Below, one piece after another: positions 33,850 to 45,803 of a DNA stretch of 64,000 bases (within the stretch, counting starts at the first letter, position 1; each line of letters begins with the position of its first letter). The translations under genes were made by a program, and so were the position numbers. The stretch lies in the NCBI GenBank assembly GCA_038363925.1, contig JAQQWL010000004.1:1674001-1738000 (forward strand), read 5' to 3'. The notes under the pieces were generated by a model. That model worked only from the letters and a program-made list of their open reading frames with translations. It made no database searches and was not told the DNA's origin. The DNA is from Apiospora phragmitis. Taxonomy: Eukaryota; Ascomycota; Sordariomycetes; Amphisphaeriales; Apiosporaceae.

Positions 33850-36112
33850 ATAGAGTTGCTTCCTGCCGTCGACTCTCTCTGCTCGTGGTGCCGACACACC
33901 GAGAATGAGAAAAACCACCCTTCGACGCATGCAGCAAAAAACTCTCGTGGTTCCAATAAGGATGTCGGAAGACTCAGGAACGCGCAGCGGAGGGTTGTTG
34001 GCTGTGTCGAGCTCTGCTTTCTGCAATACGACTTTGGAGAGATTATGATCCCAAAATCTTTGACAACATGATATGTTTCGATGCTCGATATAACTTCGAG
34101 AGATTCACGATTTCTGACCAGGCGTGTTTCCCTAGCGTCCAAATTTACTGCCCAGAAGGTAGGCAATATCCCTCTTTATGGCAAGGCAGACCCAATCGTC
34201 TGTACGCTGCCGAACTAACAACCTTCATACGCAGGAAAACCCCAAGCGTTACGGCTCATTACTGGCAAGGAGATACCGACTACGGCACTGTCGCAGAGTA
34301 GCTACAATTTCATTTCGCGCAACCTGCGTCAGTGTACGGAGGCCCACCCAGCTTGTCGCCAGAGTCAAGTCGGTCTAAGGAAAGCCCTAGGCGAAGGTTG
34401 GCCGAAGCGAATGCTTAGGATTGATAAAGGAAGGTCCCAGGTGAAAGTGGTACCTTTCAAAATCAGTATGGCCTCCAAGTATATGGCTCTTAGCTACTGT
34501 TGGGGCTGCCAGGAAGCCATCTCAGAGCTACGTCGGAGACACTGCCGCAACTACGCAAAGGAGTCAGTATCAACTCCTTACCCAGAACTTTAGAAGACGC
34601 TGTTCAAGTGGCCATCAGCCTCGGGTCTGAGCTCATATGGATAGACTCTTCGGCCAGGTCCTGTGGATCATCTTGTACGATGCCGACAGAGGCCGGAAAG
34701 ATGAGCAGTGTATATGCGCAAGCTTGCTTACCATTATTGCTAAGTCCTCTTCCGCATGCAGCGAGGGGTTCCTATCAAAACGGAGACAGGAGTCCATCCA
34801 TCTTGCCAACGTACGAGTTAATAACCAGCCTACCGAGGTTAGGGCGAGAGTTGTCCACGACTGGGACCATCACAGGGGAGGAAGACAGTCTCACTACACC
34901 CATTACTCGAAATGGGTCGACCCAGTGGACAAAAGGGCTTGGACACTACAGGAAAGACTGCTTTCGACGAGACACGTAGCATACACATCCGGCGAACTGC
35001 AATGGGGCTGTCAAATGCTGAAAGATTGCGAGTGTGGCCAGCCTCTGTACGGAAAATCGGACGAGCCCCTTGAGCCTGAAGATCAGTGGTTTGCGATACT
35101 TGAAGAATATTCCACTCGCAGCCTTAGCATGCATACCGACAAACTTACGGCCCTTGCTGGAATTGCTCGGAAGATGTCGATCGACCTGAAGCGGCAACAA
35201 TACGCAGCGAGCATATAGGTAGACCAAGAAACAAACGCGCTATGGGCGCGAGGACTGTTGTGGCGTAGCTATCCAGTTTGGAACAAAGGCGACGACGAGC
35301 CCTCGCTACCGCCAACGTACACTGCACCGACATACTCCTGGGCGTCCATTATCGGGAAGCTGTACCACTCTCCGTTTAACAGCGATAAAGACTACAAGTA
35401 TCCTACCAAAATCCTGGACGTGGTAACAGATCGCGCCTCTCCGGACGAATATGGGCGGGTCAGTGGAGGGTTCATCCGACTAGTTGGCCCCTTACTACGA
35501 GCTACAATCCGCTGGAACAATACAGACTCATATCCAGATCTGAAGCAGCAGTTCAAAGTCGAGGGTTTCAGAGGGTATGGTACGGGTGGCCAGCTTGATG
35601 TAACGCTGGAGAAAACTACTTTGAAAGATGGTAGCTCCAGTGTCAGGCGTAAGAAGACGCTGCCGTCGACTGGAACTGAGCGAACAGCGACGGTGGAGTG
35701 CGAAGAAGCCGAAGTATTTATCCTGCCGATACGAGCAGAGCTGCACCAAAAGATCTGTATGTGGACCATTTGTGCTCTCGCATTCGCCTCATTTGCAATG
35801 AGTACCCCAAGGACTAACCCCATACTCTTCACAGCGTACTTCCCCCCATCAGATGACAGCTACACCGTAGAGAGTCTCGTTTTAGCACGATCAAGCGTGC
35901 ATGAAGGCTACGAGCGTGTGGGATTCTATGATCTTACAAGTGATCAGGACCCCGGTGCTTGGCCTACTACTGAAGTCTGCATTTTTTGGATGTATTGCAC
36001 ACCATGGTGGTCCAGGTTAGGCACTACCTACTCAAGCCCCTCTCCTGCCTCACTTGTTGTACCATATCCAATCAGCAACAGCCTTTTGTATAGTAACGTT
36101 AAATATATGTGA
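33850..36112 (+). pseudogene. HET-domain gene relic, copy 2 (frameshifts and nonsense)
   Basis: Second, longer HET-domain gene in the same orientation. The N-terminal Cys motif LCSWCRHTE is followed by a frame change near 34030-34060. A normal-looking intron follows (34159-34234, donor GTAGGC, branch ACTAAC, acceptor CGCAG). HET block 1 is SKYMALSYCWG (about 34465-34510). The frame shifts near 34540 (SELRR to ETLPQLRKGV). Block 2 is degraded after ELIWIDS, with extra bases. Another single-base loss near 34728 separates YAQAC from LTIIAKSSSACSEGF. Block 3 is RAWTLQERLLSTRHVAY. A TAG at 35216-35218 interrupts the frame where Trp is expected, and the frame then continues in register to 36112. 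Several different lesion types make this a true pseudogene rather than a base-calling effect. Copies 1 and 2 share the HHRGG, WTLQER, CECGQ and EPE(E/D)QWF motifs and so are paralogs. Confidence 0.8.
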
Positions 36113-36490
36113 CAAGTGCATTGAAACAAGATCTAAGAAAAGATAAAGGTGTATCTAGGTAGAGAGGTGAGCGAGATGGGATCTCGGCAGTGTCCATCTT
36201 GGGGGTGGTATTACGGGTGTAAGTGCGAGTCTGGCACATAGGTTCATGAAGAGTGGAGATACGGGGTGGGCTTATGTCAGCAAAAGAGGATCACCCCGGC
36301 CACTAAAGCTAGACCTAGAGACGTCACCTGCAGCCAGCAACAAGAGCATCTATCCAGTTGCTCATCACAACAGCTGCTGCCTTGAACTTCTAATCAAAAT
36401 AAATCCTTGGTGGGCTGATACGTCGCCTACTCAAGCGCCATAGTATCTTACGAACGTCTTTTTCGAGAATGATGAGGTGACGGCAGAAAG
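36113..36490. other. Intergenic region, HET relic / Vps16
   Basis: No gene is supported. It contains the promoter and leader of the Vps16 gene. Confidence 0.4.
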
Positions 36491-39329
36491 ATGGAAGCAG
36501 TTCATCCGACGGCAGGATGGGAGAAGGTCGGAGACCGCTTCTATCGCAAGACGCAGCTGTACACGGCCGTCTTTGACCAGGATCTGGATCTCGACAATTA
36601 CGTCGTCGCGGGAGCTCCTTATGGCGGCGCCATCGGTAAGTCAAGCTTCGAAAGTCTTCTTAATGAATTCGTAGCTCTTCATTATTATTTTGTCTGCTTG
36701 GGTTGTCCACCACTTGTTCTTGGGGCACGGTCCCAGGATCCGTCGCCTCCAACTGCTGCCAACGCCGATACGCGATAGCACTGCAAAATCCCTTGATGCT
36801 TGTCCCGCTACCTCTCCGGTGTATACTAAGCCATCATTTACTGATATTTATATAGCTATCTATCGAGATGAACAAAAGCTGCAAGCTTTCCGCGCAGCCA
36901 AGTCTAAGCCGAGCATAGACATCTACAGCTGCGCCGGCAAGCTTCTAAAAAGCATCGCGTGGGACAAGGGCTCCATCAAGGGTCTCGGCTGGTCTGAAGA
37001 CGAGAAACTCCTCGTCGTGAGCTATGATGGCACCGTTCGCTGCTATCTCGACCTGCAGGGGGATTTCACCCAGTTTTCTCTAGGCCAGGTGGCCGAAGAC
37101 TTCGGGGTCCAATCATGCAAATTCTACGATACTGGGATGGTCGCGTTACTATCCAACAATTCGCTCATATCTGTCTCATCCTACGACGAGCCGCGGCCAA
37201 AGCAGTTGGCCTCGCCTCCAGAAGGTGAAGTCCACGCCTGGACGATTATCTCGCCAAGCTTTACACTGTCGCGGTCTGTGGAGGTCCTCCTAAGTATCGG
37301 ACAGACGATTTATGTGGTTGATGCTACCGAGTGCGAAGACAGGTTCCTGGACATAGGGCCCTTTACACACATCAGTGTTTCGCCTAACGGCAAGTTCACT
37401 GCCCTCTATGCCGCAGATGGCAGGGCTCACGTCATTACCGCCGACTTCCAGAACCGCCTGAGCGAGCACAACTCTAGATCCAAGATCCCTCCAAAGTATT
37501 TGCAGTGGTGCGGTAATGACGCAGTTGTGATAGCTTGGGATGACGAGGTCAACGTGGTTGGCCCCCGAGAGGCTGTTGCGCAGTATTTCTATGATGGCAG
37601 AGTACACGTAATACCTGGTGAGTTGGCGTGTTTTCTTGCCGATTTCCCATTCTCCGGACTAACAGCGTAAAGATCATGATGGTGTTCGTCTGATTACCAA
37701 CGACGTCTGCGATTTCATTCAAAGAGTCCCTGATACAAGCGAGGAGGTTTTCCGCTTCGGAACAGAATCGCCCGCCTCGATATTGTTGGATGCAGTAGAA
37801 CAACTTGAGAACCAATCACCCAAAGCCGATGATGACATACAGCTTATCAGAGGTAATCTTGTCGAGGCAGTGGATACATGCGTTGCTGCCGCAGGGCAAG
37901 AATTTAACATCCACTGGCAAAAACAGCTTCTCAAGGCTGCTTCTTTCGGCAAGTCCGTGCTTGATATCTACAACAGCGATGACTTTGTCGATATGTGCGA
38001 GACTTTGAGAGTACTGAACGCCGTACGCTACTATGAAATTGGATTACCATTGTCATACGAGCAATATCAACGTTTGACCCCGGAAGGACTAATTCAGAGA
38101 CTGATTAACCGACACGAATATCTTCTTGCGCTAAGGGTTGCTGGCTATCTACGCTTGCCCACCGATCGGATATACGTGCACTGGGCATCAGCGAAAGTAC
38201 GCATGGGCTCCGAAGACGATGATTCAATCTGCCGGATGGTGGTTGAGAAGCTGGCCGGCAAGCCTGGCATTTCTTTCGAGGCCATTGCCCATGCAGCTTA
38301 TGATGAAGGTCGGGGCCGTCTTGCTACAGAACTACTGAACCATGAACCGCGGGCTGGCCGCCAGGTGCCGCTTCTCCTTAGCATGGAAGAGGACGAGATC
38401 GCATTAGACAAAGCCATCGAGAGCGGTGATTCCGATCTGATGTTTTTCGTCCTCCTGCACCTCAAGAAGAAGCTCCCGCTGGCTTCGTTCTTCCGGGTCA
38501 TCAATGCGCGCCCCGCCGCCACGGCCCTTGTCGAGTCGTCCGCGGCGCTCGAAGGCGACAACGCCTTGCTCAAGGACCTGTACTACCAGGACGACCGCCG
38601 CGTGGATGGTGCCGGCGTGTTCGTGCGCGAGGCGCTGCGCCAGCCCGACGCGCGCACAGCGGGCGACAAGCTGGCCCTCGCGGCCAAGCTCATGTCCGAC
38701 TCGCGGGAGAACACGTTCGAGCTCGGGGCCCTCAAGGAGGCCGCGACGCTGCTGCGCATGCAGGAGACCTTTGATCGCGATTTCGCGGATACTTTCACCG
38801 GGCTCAGCGTCAACGAGACGCTCTTCAAGCTCATCCGCCTGGGGTACCACAACAAGGCCAAGAAGATTCAGAGTGAATTCAAGGTGCCTGAGAAGGTGGC
38901 CTGGTGGATTCGGTACGTTTTTTCTTTATTGTGTGATTGATTCGGATACGTAAAAGTTTTGAAGAATGCGGTTTGCTGACCCAAACTTCGTCTAGGCTTC
39001 GAGCCCTTGTAGCCAAGAGAGACTGGAACGAAGTCGAGGAGATATCCAAGAGCCGGAAGAGCCCTATCGGGTGGGAACCCTTCTTCAACCAGACCCTGCA
39101 AGCCGGCAACCAGCGTCTCGCGGCCGTATTTATCCCGAAGTGCACCAACCTGGAGCAGGGCGCCGTCATCACCATGTACGAGAAGTGCGGCATGCGCGTC
39201 AAAGCAGCCGAGGAGGCCGTCAAGATCCGCGATGCCGAGGCCTGGGTCCGGTTGCTCGAGGCGGCTGGGAAGACTACCGTTGAAGGGAGAGAGATCGAGA
39301 GACTTGGGGCTACTGTGTTTAAGAAGTAA
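36491..39329 (+). CDS. VPS16: Vacuolar protein sorting protein Vps16 (HOPS/CORVET core)
   Basis: Core subunit of the CORVET and HOPS tethering complexes; it pairs with Vps33 and drives endosome and vacuole fusion. Four exons: 36491-36635, 36856-37617, 37673-38912 and 38996-39329. Introns are 220, 55 and 83 nt, with phases 1, 1 and 2 all matching. The sum is 2481 nt, or 826 residues, as expected. The N-terminal half is a beta-propeller (AGAPYGGAI, then SKPSIDIYSCAGKLLKSIAWD). The C-terminal half is the helical Vps16-C region that binds Vps33 (INRHEYLLALRVAGYL, MYEKCGMRVKAAEEAVKI). The last 300 residues are encoded by very GC-rich sequence, unlike the 5' half. It seems intact. It lies directly after the HET relics, marking the return from accessory to core genes. 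Confidence 0.95.
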
Positions 39330-40312
39330 GGACAATACTGATATTGCATGTACCTTCTATTTATATCGTAGTGTGCCACGAAGAATACGTCACGAGAATA
39401 CACATTTGAAAATATTTCTCATTTATGTACCGCTGTGTCTATTGTTATTGCCACACCTACTATACTACAACGTTACTACTGCCTGTCTGGCCTCGCTCCA
39501 GCTTCGTATGGAAATCACATGTATACAAGAAGTCAAGAGGATATAATTTTTAGAACTTTTTCATTCCTGGTTTCATCTACTATTACTATTGCCACTTTGT
39601 AGCTGTCCCCCGATTTTTGTTCGCCATCCGTAGATTTCTATACCATATCGCCTTTCCCTGTTCATGTTTCCCGGCTGTGTTGTATGCCAAGCACCGCCGC
39701 ACGCACTCGCTCACTGCCTGGGAAGCGTGCTCGAACAGGGAGAGAGAGAAAACACATGAAGAACAGCAGACCGAAGAAAAGATGGAGAGAACAAGCGGTA
39801 TCATCGGTAATATGTCATGGATGAAAAAAGAGACCTTGCATGCCAAGTAGAACGCCCACCAACCTCAAACATGGAGGGCGAACCATAAAAGAGAATGTAC
39901 TTTCCCCCAACAACATGACCGCAATGCTGTTGCACACACATCATTATACCCCAGCAGCGTCAGAAGGCGTAATGACATGACCATGAATCGTGGAAGTCGT
40001 ACGTGAAGAGCGTCGTCGTAACGCGAGAGTGGAGATGGGAGAAAGTCCGAAGAAACAAGGAGAGTCGGGAGAGAACCAGTGGTGATGATATGCGACTAGC
40101 AGAGCGAAGCAGTAGTAGTAGTAAGTGTTCAGTATTCCGTCACCAGACCAGAGTGGTACGGTGTCCTCTATCATGAGAGCGCCCCAGAAAAGCCACCCGG
40201 ACCCTTTTGTTGAGGACCTGCGCAAAAAAAAAAGACCTGAACTTTTGTACATGGTGAAAGAGGCTACGCCGACCGCCAACAACCATCGCAGGGCCAATCG
40301 TTAATCATCATC
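39330..40312. other. Convergent intergenic region, Vps16 / eIF4B
   Basis: About 1 kb of 3' flanks, T-rich on the plus strand near 39400-39600. No gene is supported. Confidence 0.45.
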
Positions 40313-42723
40313 TTAAACTCGTGTCGGACCACGGCGACCCTTCGCCGGGACAGTAGTCCAGCCCTCAGGGTCCTGAGGAGCAGCCGGGGCGTCCTCGGTA
40401 ATGGGAGTTGCTGGGACAGACTGTTGTCCACTCTGGGAACCGCCATTGGAGCGGGGGCCTCTGGGCTCGCCATAACCACCTCGGCCGCGGCCACCTCCAC
40501 GTCCTCCACGCGTCTCACCACGTCCTCGAGGAGCGTTCTGGTAACCACCACCTCGGCCTCCACGTGCCTCGCCTGGTGCGGATCGCCAACTACCACCTTC
40601 TGTGCCTCTCGCCTTGGGCGCCGGAGCCTGCTCCCTGGGTTTTGCGGGTGCTGCCTGTTCACCAGCAGTTCCATTCTGTGCATCATTTGGTTCCTCGGTT
40701 GCCTCGGTTGCCTCAGCATCAGCTTTTTCGGCGGCGGGAGCAGCCTCCTTCTCAGCCTCTGCAGCAGCGGCCTTCTCGGCAGCCTCCTTAGCAGCAGCCT
40801 CCTTTGCAAGACGGCGTTCCTCCTTGGCCTTCTCATCAGCCTCTTTGCGCTCTTTCGCGGCTTGCTCCTTCTTCTCAGCAATTTCACGTTCCTTCGCAGC
40901 CGTATCAATAGGACGAGCGGCGCCGAATGGGTTCGCCTTGGGATCTGAAGCAGAGGCAAGCGGGGGCGATGTCACACCAGGAGCCTCAGAGACTGTGCGC
41001 TTCGCAAGGTTGAGCTTTGGCCGACCTGCCGGTGCAGCAGCCGGTCCAGCCGGCGAGGATGGTGCCTCGGATCCATGTTGGGATTGCTCAGGAGACTTGT
41101 GGTCAGGTTTCATATGGGTGCGCCACTGGTTGTCGAGCTCAGCAGCAGTAGGTGTGCGCTCCGGGCGATCAGGACGCTCGGGTCTCTCGCGGAACTCGCC
41201 ACGGGGAGGTCGCGAGCCCTCGGCAGTGCGGCCCTCGCCCCAGGTAGCAGGAGAGGCGCGGCGCTCCTTGTTGAGAGATTCGGTGCGGTTGACGTCAGTC
41301 GTACGGGCACGGCTGCTTCCGCGTGACTCGGAGCGCTCCGCTTGGGGCAGAGGCGAAAGGGGGCCCCTCCGCTCCCAGCTAAGGTTGGAGAAATCACGGC
41401 TGGGCTTGGCCTCGTCAGCAAAGCCAGCATCTCGGGGGAGGCCCACGACGCTCGCGCGCCTCGCCAAAATCGTTACGTCGCTCGTTGCTGCGGCCGGGGA
41501 TATCAGCCAGAGGTCCTTTGCGCTCCCAGCTTGAGAGATCCCGAGCCTCGCCACCGCCGCCCATCCGATCACTGTTCTTGGCTGCAGTCGCATTAGCATA
41601 TGTGAACAGGTCCTGTTAGTGAAGGGGAAAATACTTACGAGGATCGGCAATCTTGATTCGGATGTTGCGTCCCTGGAAGGACTCGCCATCCAGTGTCAAA
41701 GCCTTCTTGAGGCCCTCGACGTCCTTGAATTCAGCGTAGGCGAAACCCTTGGGGCGCATGAGTTCCCTGTCCTCAATAATGCGGACGCTGCTCAAATCGC
41801 ATCCCTCAAAGAACTCGGTGACTGTCTCGTTCGTAGCCTCGTACGAGAGGTTGCCCAAGTGAGCAGTGTACGGCGGCTTAGTGGGAAGTTCCGTGGGGTA
41901 CGAGTCGCGCTCGCGAACAGAAAAGCCTGTTTAAGAAAAAAGATGATTAGTTGACAGTTGACGGCGATATAGAAAACTCGTAATTAGTTACATACCACGG
42001 TCGGCATAGCTGCTGGTGCTGCCATAGCCAGAGTAACCTGCGCGAGCGGGGGCAGGCAGAGGTTGAGAGCCTGAAATGGAAGTTAGCAACAAATATTCAT
42101 GTGATATACGGTCAGTGATTGGTAGCTTACCGAAAGAGTCCTCCACTTCATCAGCCCATGAGCCACCATATTCTGTACACCATGTCAGTAATTGATTCCC
42201 GGTTTATCATCGAGTGTGCCAGTGTGTATTCGTAGTGTCGAATCGACCGTAGAGTGCATCCCAACGTAAATCGGCGATGGGTGGTGTATGGAGGGGTGGA
42301 GAGGATCTCGACGTACTGTCTTCATTCAAGAAGGCCCCGAGGGACATCTTCTGTTGCTCCTTCTTCTTGGGAGCTGCAGGAAAAACATGTTAGCAATGAT
42401 CATAGACAGCGTTTTTCATCCGAAAAATTGACGGGGTGGGGATCTCAGTGCACGCAAACAATAAAGGCCGGTCCCGCTCTTGTCTCTGCCAGTGCAAGGA
42501 GACGCAAGCGACAGAGGATTGGGGTAGTTGGTAGAGTGTGCAAATGCTCGATCGCCGACAGCACATAGCGAGTCGCCGACATGCTGAGGGGGTTGGTGGC
42601 GTGGTATCGGCAGTCGGCGACGACAGGCATCCTCGGGAGAGGGCGACAGGAGAGATGCGCCAGGCAGAGGGCAGAGGGCAGAGGGCAGTGGGGAGGGGAA
42701 TACAGGTGAGGCTACGTACCCAT
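40313..42723 (-). CDS. TIF3: Translation initiation factor eIF4B (Tif3-like)
   Basis: RNA-binding cofactor of the eIF4A helicase in mRNA recruitment. Six exons are read. Exon 1 (42720-42723) is only ATG plus one base and is followed by a 346-nt intron. The others are 42317-42373, 42131-42172, 41996-42070, 41639-41926 and 40313-41581. The N-terminus APKKKEQQKMSLGAFL and the SWADEVED block are typical. A single RRM (about 79-155) has YTAHLGNLSYEAT (RNP2) and KGFAYAEF (RNP1). Repeats around SSWERKGPL and LSWERRGPL follow, then a long Ala/Glu/Lys coiled segment and a C-terminal RGG-rich tail. The frame changes once after ERRGPP, in the C-run at 41434-41438 where one base is extra. Without it the coding sum is 1734 nt, or 577 residues. 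This is probably a sequence error. Confidence 0.88.
42669..42698 (+). repeat. GGCAGAG tandem with G-quadruplex pattern in eIF4B intron 1
   Basis: Five G-runs of three or more (42669-71, 42676-78, 42683-85, 42690-93, 42695-98) with loops of one to four bases fit the G3+N1-7 pattern on the plus strand, the template strand of eIF4B. It starts about 20 nt inside the first intron. The pre-mRNA would carry the C-rich complement. Confidence 0.5.
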
Positions 42724-43992
42724 GATTGCGGTTGTTAAGAAAAGACGCGCGACGATATCACGAATCGCAGCGCGTTGTTTTTTTTGGTAGTCGTGAGAGT
42801 AGTTGCGGGGTTGTATGGTCAGAAGAGATGTGTGGAGGGTTTGTCTTGTTCGATGTCGTCGTTCAAGAGGCTTTTTTTCTTCCCTAATGTACGATTTGTG
42901 ACCAGGGAATGGAGATAGATGGCCTGGACTCCGACTTGAATTGGGATTTGGTTTGGTGTGGTTTGCCTTTGGTGGGTCTGTCCAAAAAATTACAGAAATC
43001 CAGCAATTATGAGCCAATTGGAACCCCGCGATTCACCGCGCAGAAAAAAGTTAGGCAGGTAACGCACTGTAACAATCGATTAGAGAACTGCTGGAAGACA
43101 CAATCCGCGTCATCAGTCCCGTTACGTCTGTGTTCATGGCCAGGTAGGTTCATGTTACATTACATTCATGTTGGTCTATTTATTATGTACAGCCGGCCAG
43201 CTAACACTCTATACAGCCTATTTATACCCCTCTCCGGTTCTGCCTGCTATGGTAAAAATTAATAAAGAAAGAAAAGATTAGGAAGCTGAGAGAAGCAACA
43301 CGAGTCTCGCTGTGAACTAAGGATTTCTGATGATAATATCAAATCAAAATTGCTGTTCATCTTGGGACATTAGGTAGTCGCACATGCCCTTCTTGGGGGT
43401 TCCCGTCGCTTGACACTAAGTATCAGGTAAGCCCTAGGTACATAGGCTGCCGGCTCGCAGAGTTTTTATCACATCATGGTGCCCTGAAAACCATAAGACA
43501 GTGGCCGCACACAACCTCCCACTTCTTGGTGGTTTCCCGTAGACCCTTAGGTTTTCGATGTATCCCAGTACTTTCTCCGTTGAGAACGGAGGTGGGGTTC
43601 ATTAAGCTCATTGGGCGTAGCGCCTTCAAGCTTCAGCTCTAGTAGGTGGCTCGTGCAGGGGTCTACCGGAGAACCTCACCCACCGGCGATGCCAAGCACC
43701 AATTCCATTATGAGCTTTTCAACCTCACCCTTCATCTTGCATCTGCCTTGTACGCCGTGGTAGTCACGCAGATAGCCTGTCTCTTATTGGATCTCGAACC
43801 GTACCTGCAGCCTTCCCTTCGTTTATTGGCGTTCGAGCCTTGGTTCTCCAAGTGTTGGGGGCTGCATTGAGAAGACCAAACTTTTGACCCTCGAGGGGCG
43901 GGCTCTAGTTTTGCTGAAGCTGTTCTTTCTTGTATCACCATTGGCTATAACTTGTCTTATACAAATCAACTAGTTTCCCCTATATTCCTATC
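42724..43992. other. Divergent promoter region, eIF4B / Tim17-like
   Basis: About 1.27 kb between two genes transcribed away from each other. No gene is supported. One 74-codon frame at 43646-43870 has no recognisable features. Confidence 0.45.
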
Positions 43993-44851
43993 ATGTCTCC
44001 AGCAGCTCCATCCTCGGGCCAGCAGCCCCCCAACCCCACGGGGGATGAAATGCCCACCCGAGATGAGCTCTTCGAGATCGGTGCCAAGTCACTACAGACC
44101 GGTGCCTTAACGGGTGTCATGGGCGCTGCCTTCGGAGCCGGCTCAGGTATCATGCGCGCAGCCCCGCCAGGTCTTTTCGCGCTGGTGGCCGGTATCCAGT
44201 GGTTTGCCCTGGGATCCAGCTTTATGGGTAAGCAAGCAACCAACATCCCAAGCCATCAAGATGTCGCCCCGTCCTAACACCCCCAAGCTTCCAGGAGTCT
44301 TCTTTGGCATGCCTGGGGAGGTGAAGAGTACCTGACTTCAGCGGACAAGGTTAAGGCAGGTGCAGCTGCTGGTGGAGTGTCCGGTATGATAGGAGGCATG
44401 GCTCGTAAGTTTGGTTGGTACCCCTTTACCCGACTCTCCAATCTCATACTCTATTCTAGGAGGTCCTAGGAATATCTTACCAGGTATCCTGTTCTTTTCC
44501 ACTCTGGCTGGTGGTGCCACCTACATGTCTCAAAAACTCCAGAGCACGGTGCCCAAGGAGAAGAAGAGCATCATGGCATCCAAATGGAGTCCCATGAGGC
44601 AAATATCGGATCAAGAATACGAGAAGATTCTCGTAGATAAGATGCTTCGCATAGATGCCGAACTTGCCATTCTGAGCGACAACATCGCTGCGCTGAAGCG
44701 GCAATCTTCGCCGAGCAGTTCTGCAAGTCCTGAGGCTGGCGGTAGTAAGCCCGCGTCAGAAACAGGCAAGGCTGCTCCGCCGTCATCTGACACCCAACAA
44801 CCAGAGAAAGCAAGGCCGAGGTGGTTTTCATGGGGAGGCGGGTCGTCATAG
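43993..44851 (+). CDS. Tim17/Tim22/Tim23-like membrane protein
   Basis: Probable inner-membrane or organellar protein with the Tim17 fold. Three exons (43993-44227, 44288-44404, 44460-44851; introns of 60 and 55 nt with a CTAAC branch in the first) sum to 744 nt, or 247 residues. After a Pro-rich N-terminus there are four hydrophobic Gly/Ala segments with small-residue spacing: GALTGVMGAAFGAGSGIM, LFALVAGIQWFALGSSF, KAGAAAGGVSGMIGGMA and LPGILFFSTLAGGATYM. The latter pair flank GPRN, as in Tim17-family proteins. The C-terminal 100 residues are hydrophilic, with a helix (ISDQEYEKILVDKMLRIDAE) and a Ser/Pro tail ending in RWFSWGGG. It is not one of the core Tim17, Tim22 or Tim23 subunits by sequence. 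The role is unknown; the family assignment is moderate. Confidence 0.7.
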
Positions 44852-45769
44852 CGCCAAATGATAATGAAGACGCCATGGCTTTGGTATAGCACATGAGTTC
44901 CGATCGCCCCATGATTTGGTGAGATAATTCAAGGGCTTGGCTCCGAGTATGGGCAGCAGCAGTCTCTTTCAAACCGGAGGGTGCATTGTCTACTGCATAT
45001 AGCTAGTGTAGGATCGTGTAAAACCAGAGCAAATTCATCAGAGTTAGAATCATGTCTACTTTGAGTAACAGGCGCTCTCGTGGGTCACGCCGTGGAAGGG
45101 GGTTCATGTCTTTTCACTGTGACATTCATCCCCAAATTTTCACATTACATGACTAACTCGATGAATCTCATGCCAAGAAGTGTAAGCTAACGTCGGCAAC
45201 ATCCCTGGTAGATAATTATGTAGCCTTCAAGGCTGCCATTGTCGTGAACTACCTCCAAAGGGTCATCCAGTTTGCCAACACTAGGGACTGATTGATACAT
45301 CAAGGGAGGCACCCTCCCCTATTTGGCTGCATATTGTATATTACAACCATATTTAGCACTTTCTGTCTAGGCTGTGGTCTCGAAATAGAGCGAGCCAAGG
45401 TCATTTTAGTGAGCTAAGAGATATATAAGATAGATATCTGGCCCCCTGGAATCACTTGTAAGAGTACTATTACATACATAAGATTGGTGGGTAGCCAGGA
45501 GGCACGTTCCATACCCTTCGAGAGGCTGGAGAGGCTTTACCACCCCTAAAAGGTTAAAACGGAACGATAATAATAAGAACTACTACTATACTATTACTAC
45601 TATTATTACTATTACTATTATTATAATTATTACTACTACTATTACTATTATTACTACTATTATTACTATTACTATTATTCTTCTTCTTCTTCTTCTTCTT
45701 CTTCTTCTTCTTCTTCTTCTTCTTCTTCTTCTTCTTCTTCTTCTTCTTCTTCTTCTTCTTCTTCTTCTT

Positions 45770-45803
<34 letters not shown>

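Noticed and set aside
40602..41534. 310-codon open frame on the plus strand
   Set aside because: It is antisense to eIF4B. Its Ala/Ser-rich translation mirrors the low-complexity coding of the real gene.
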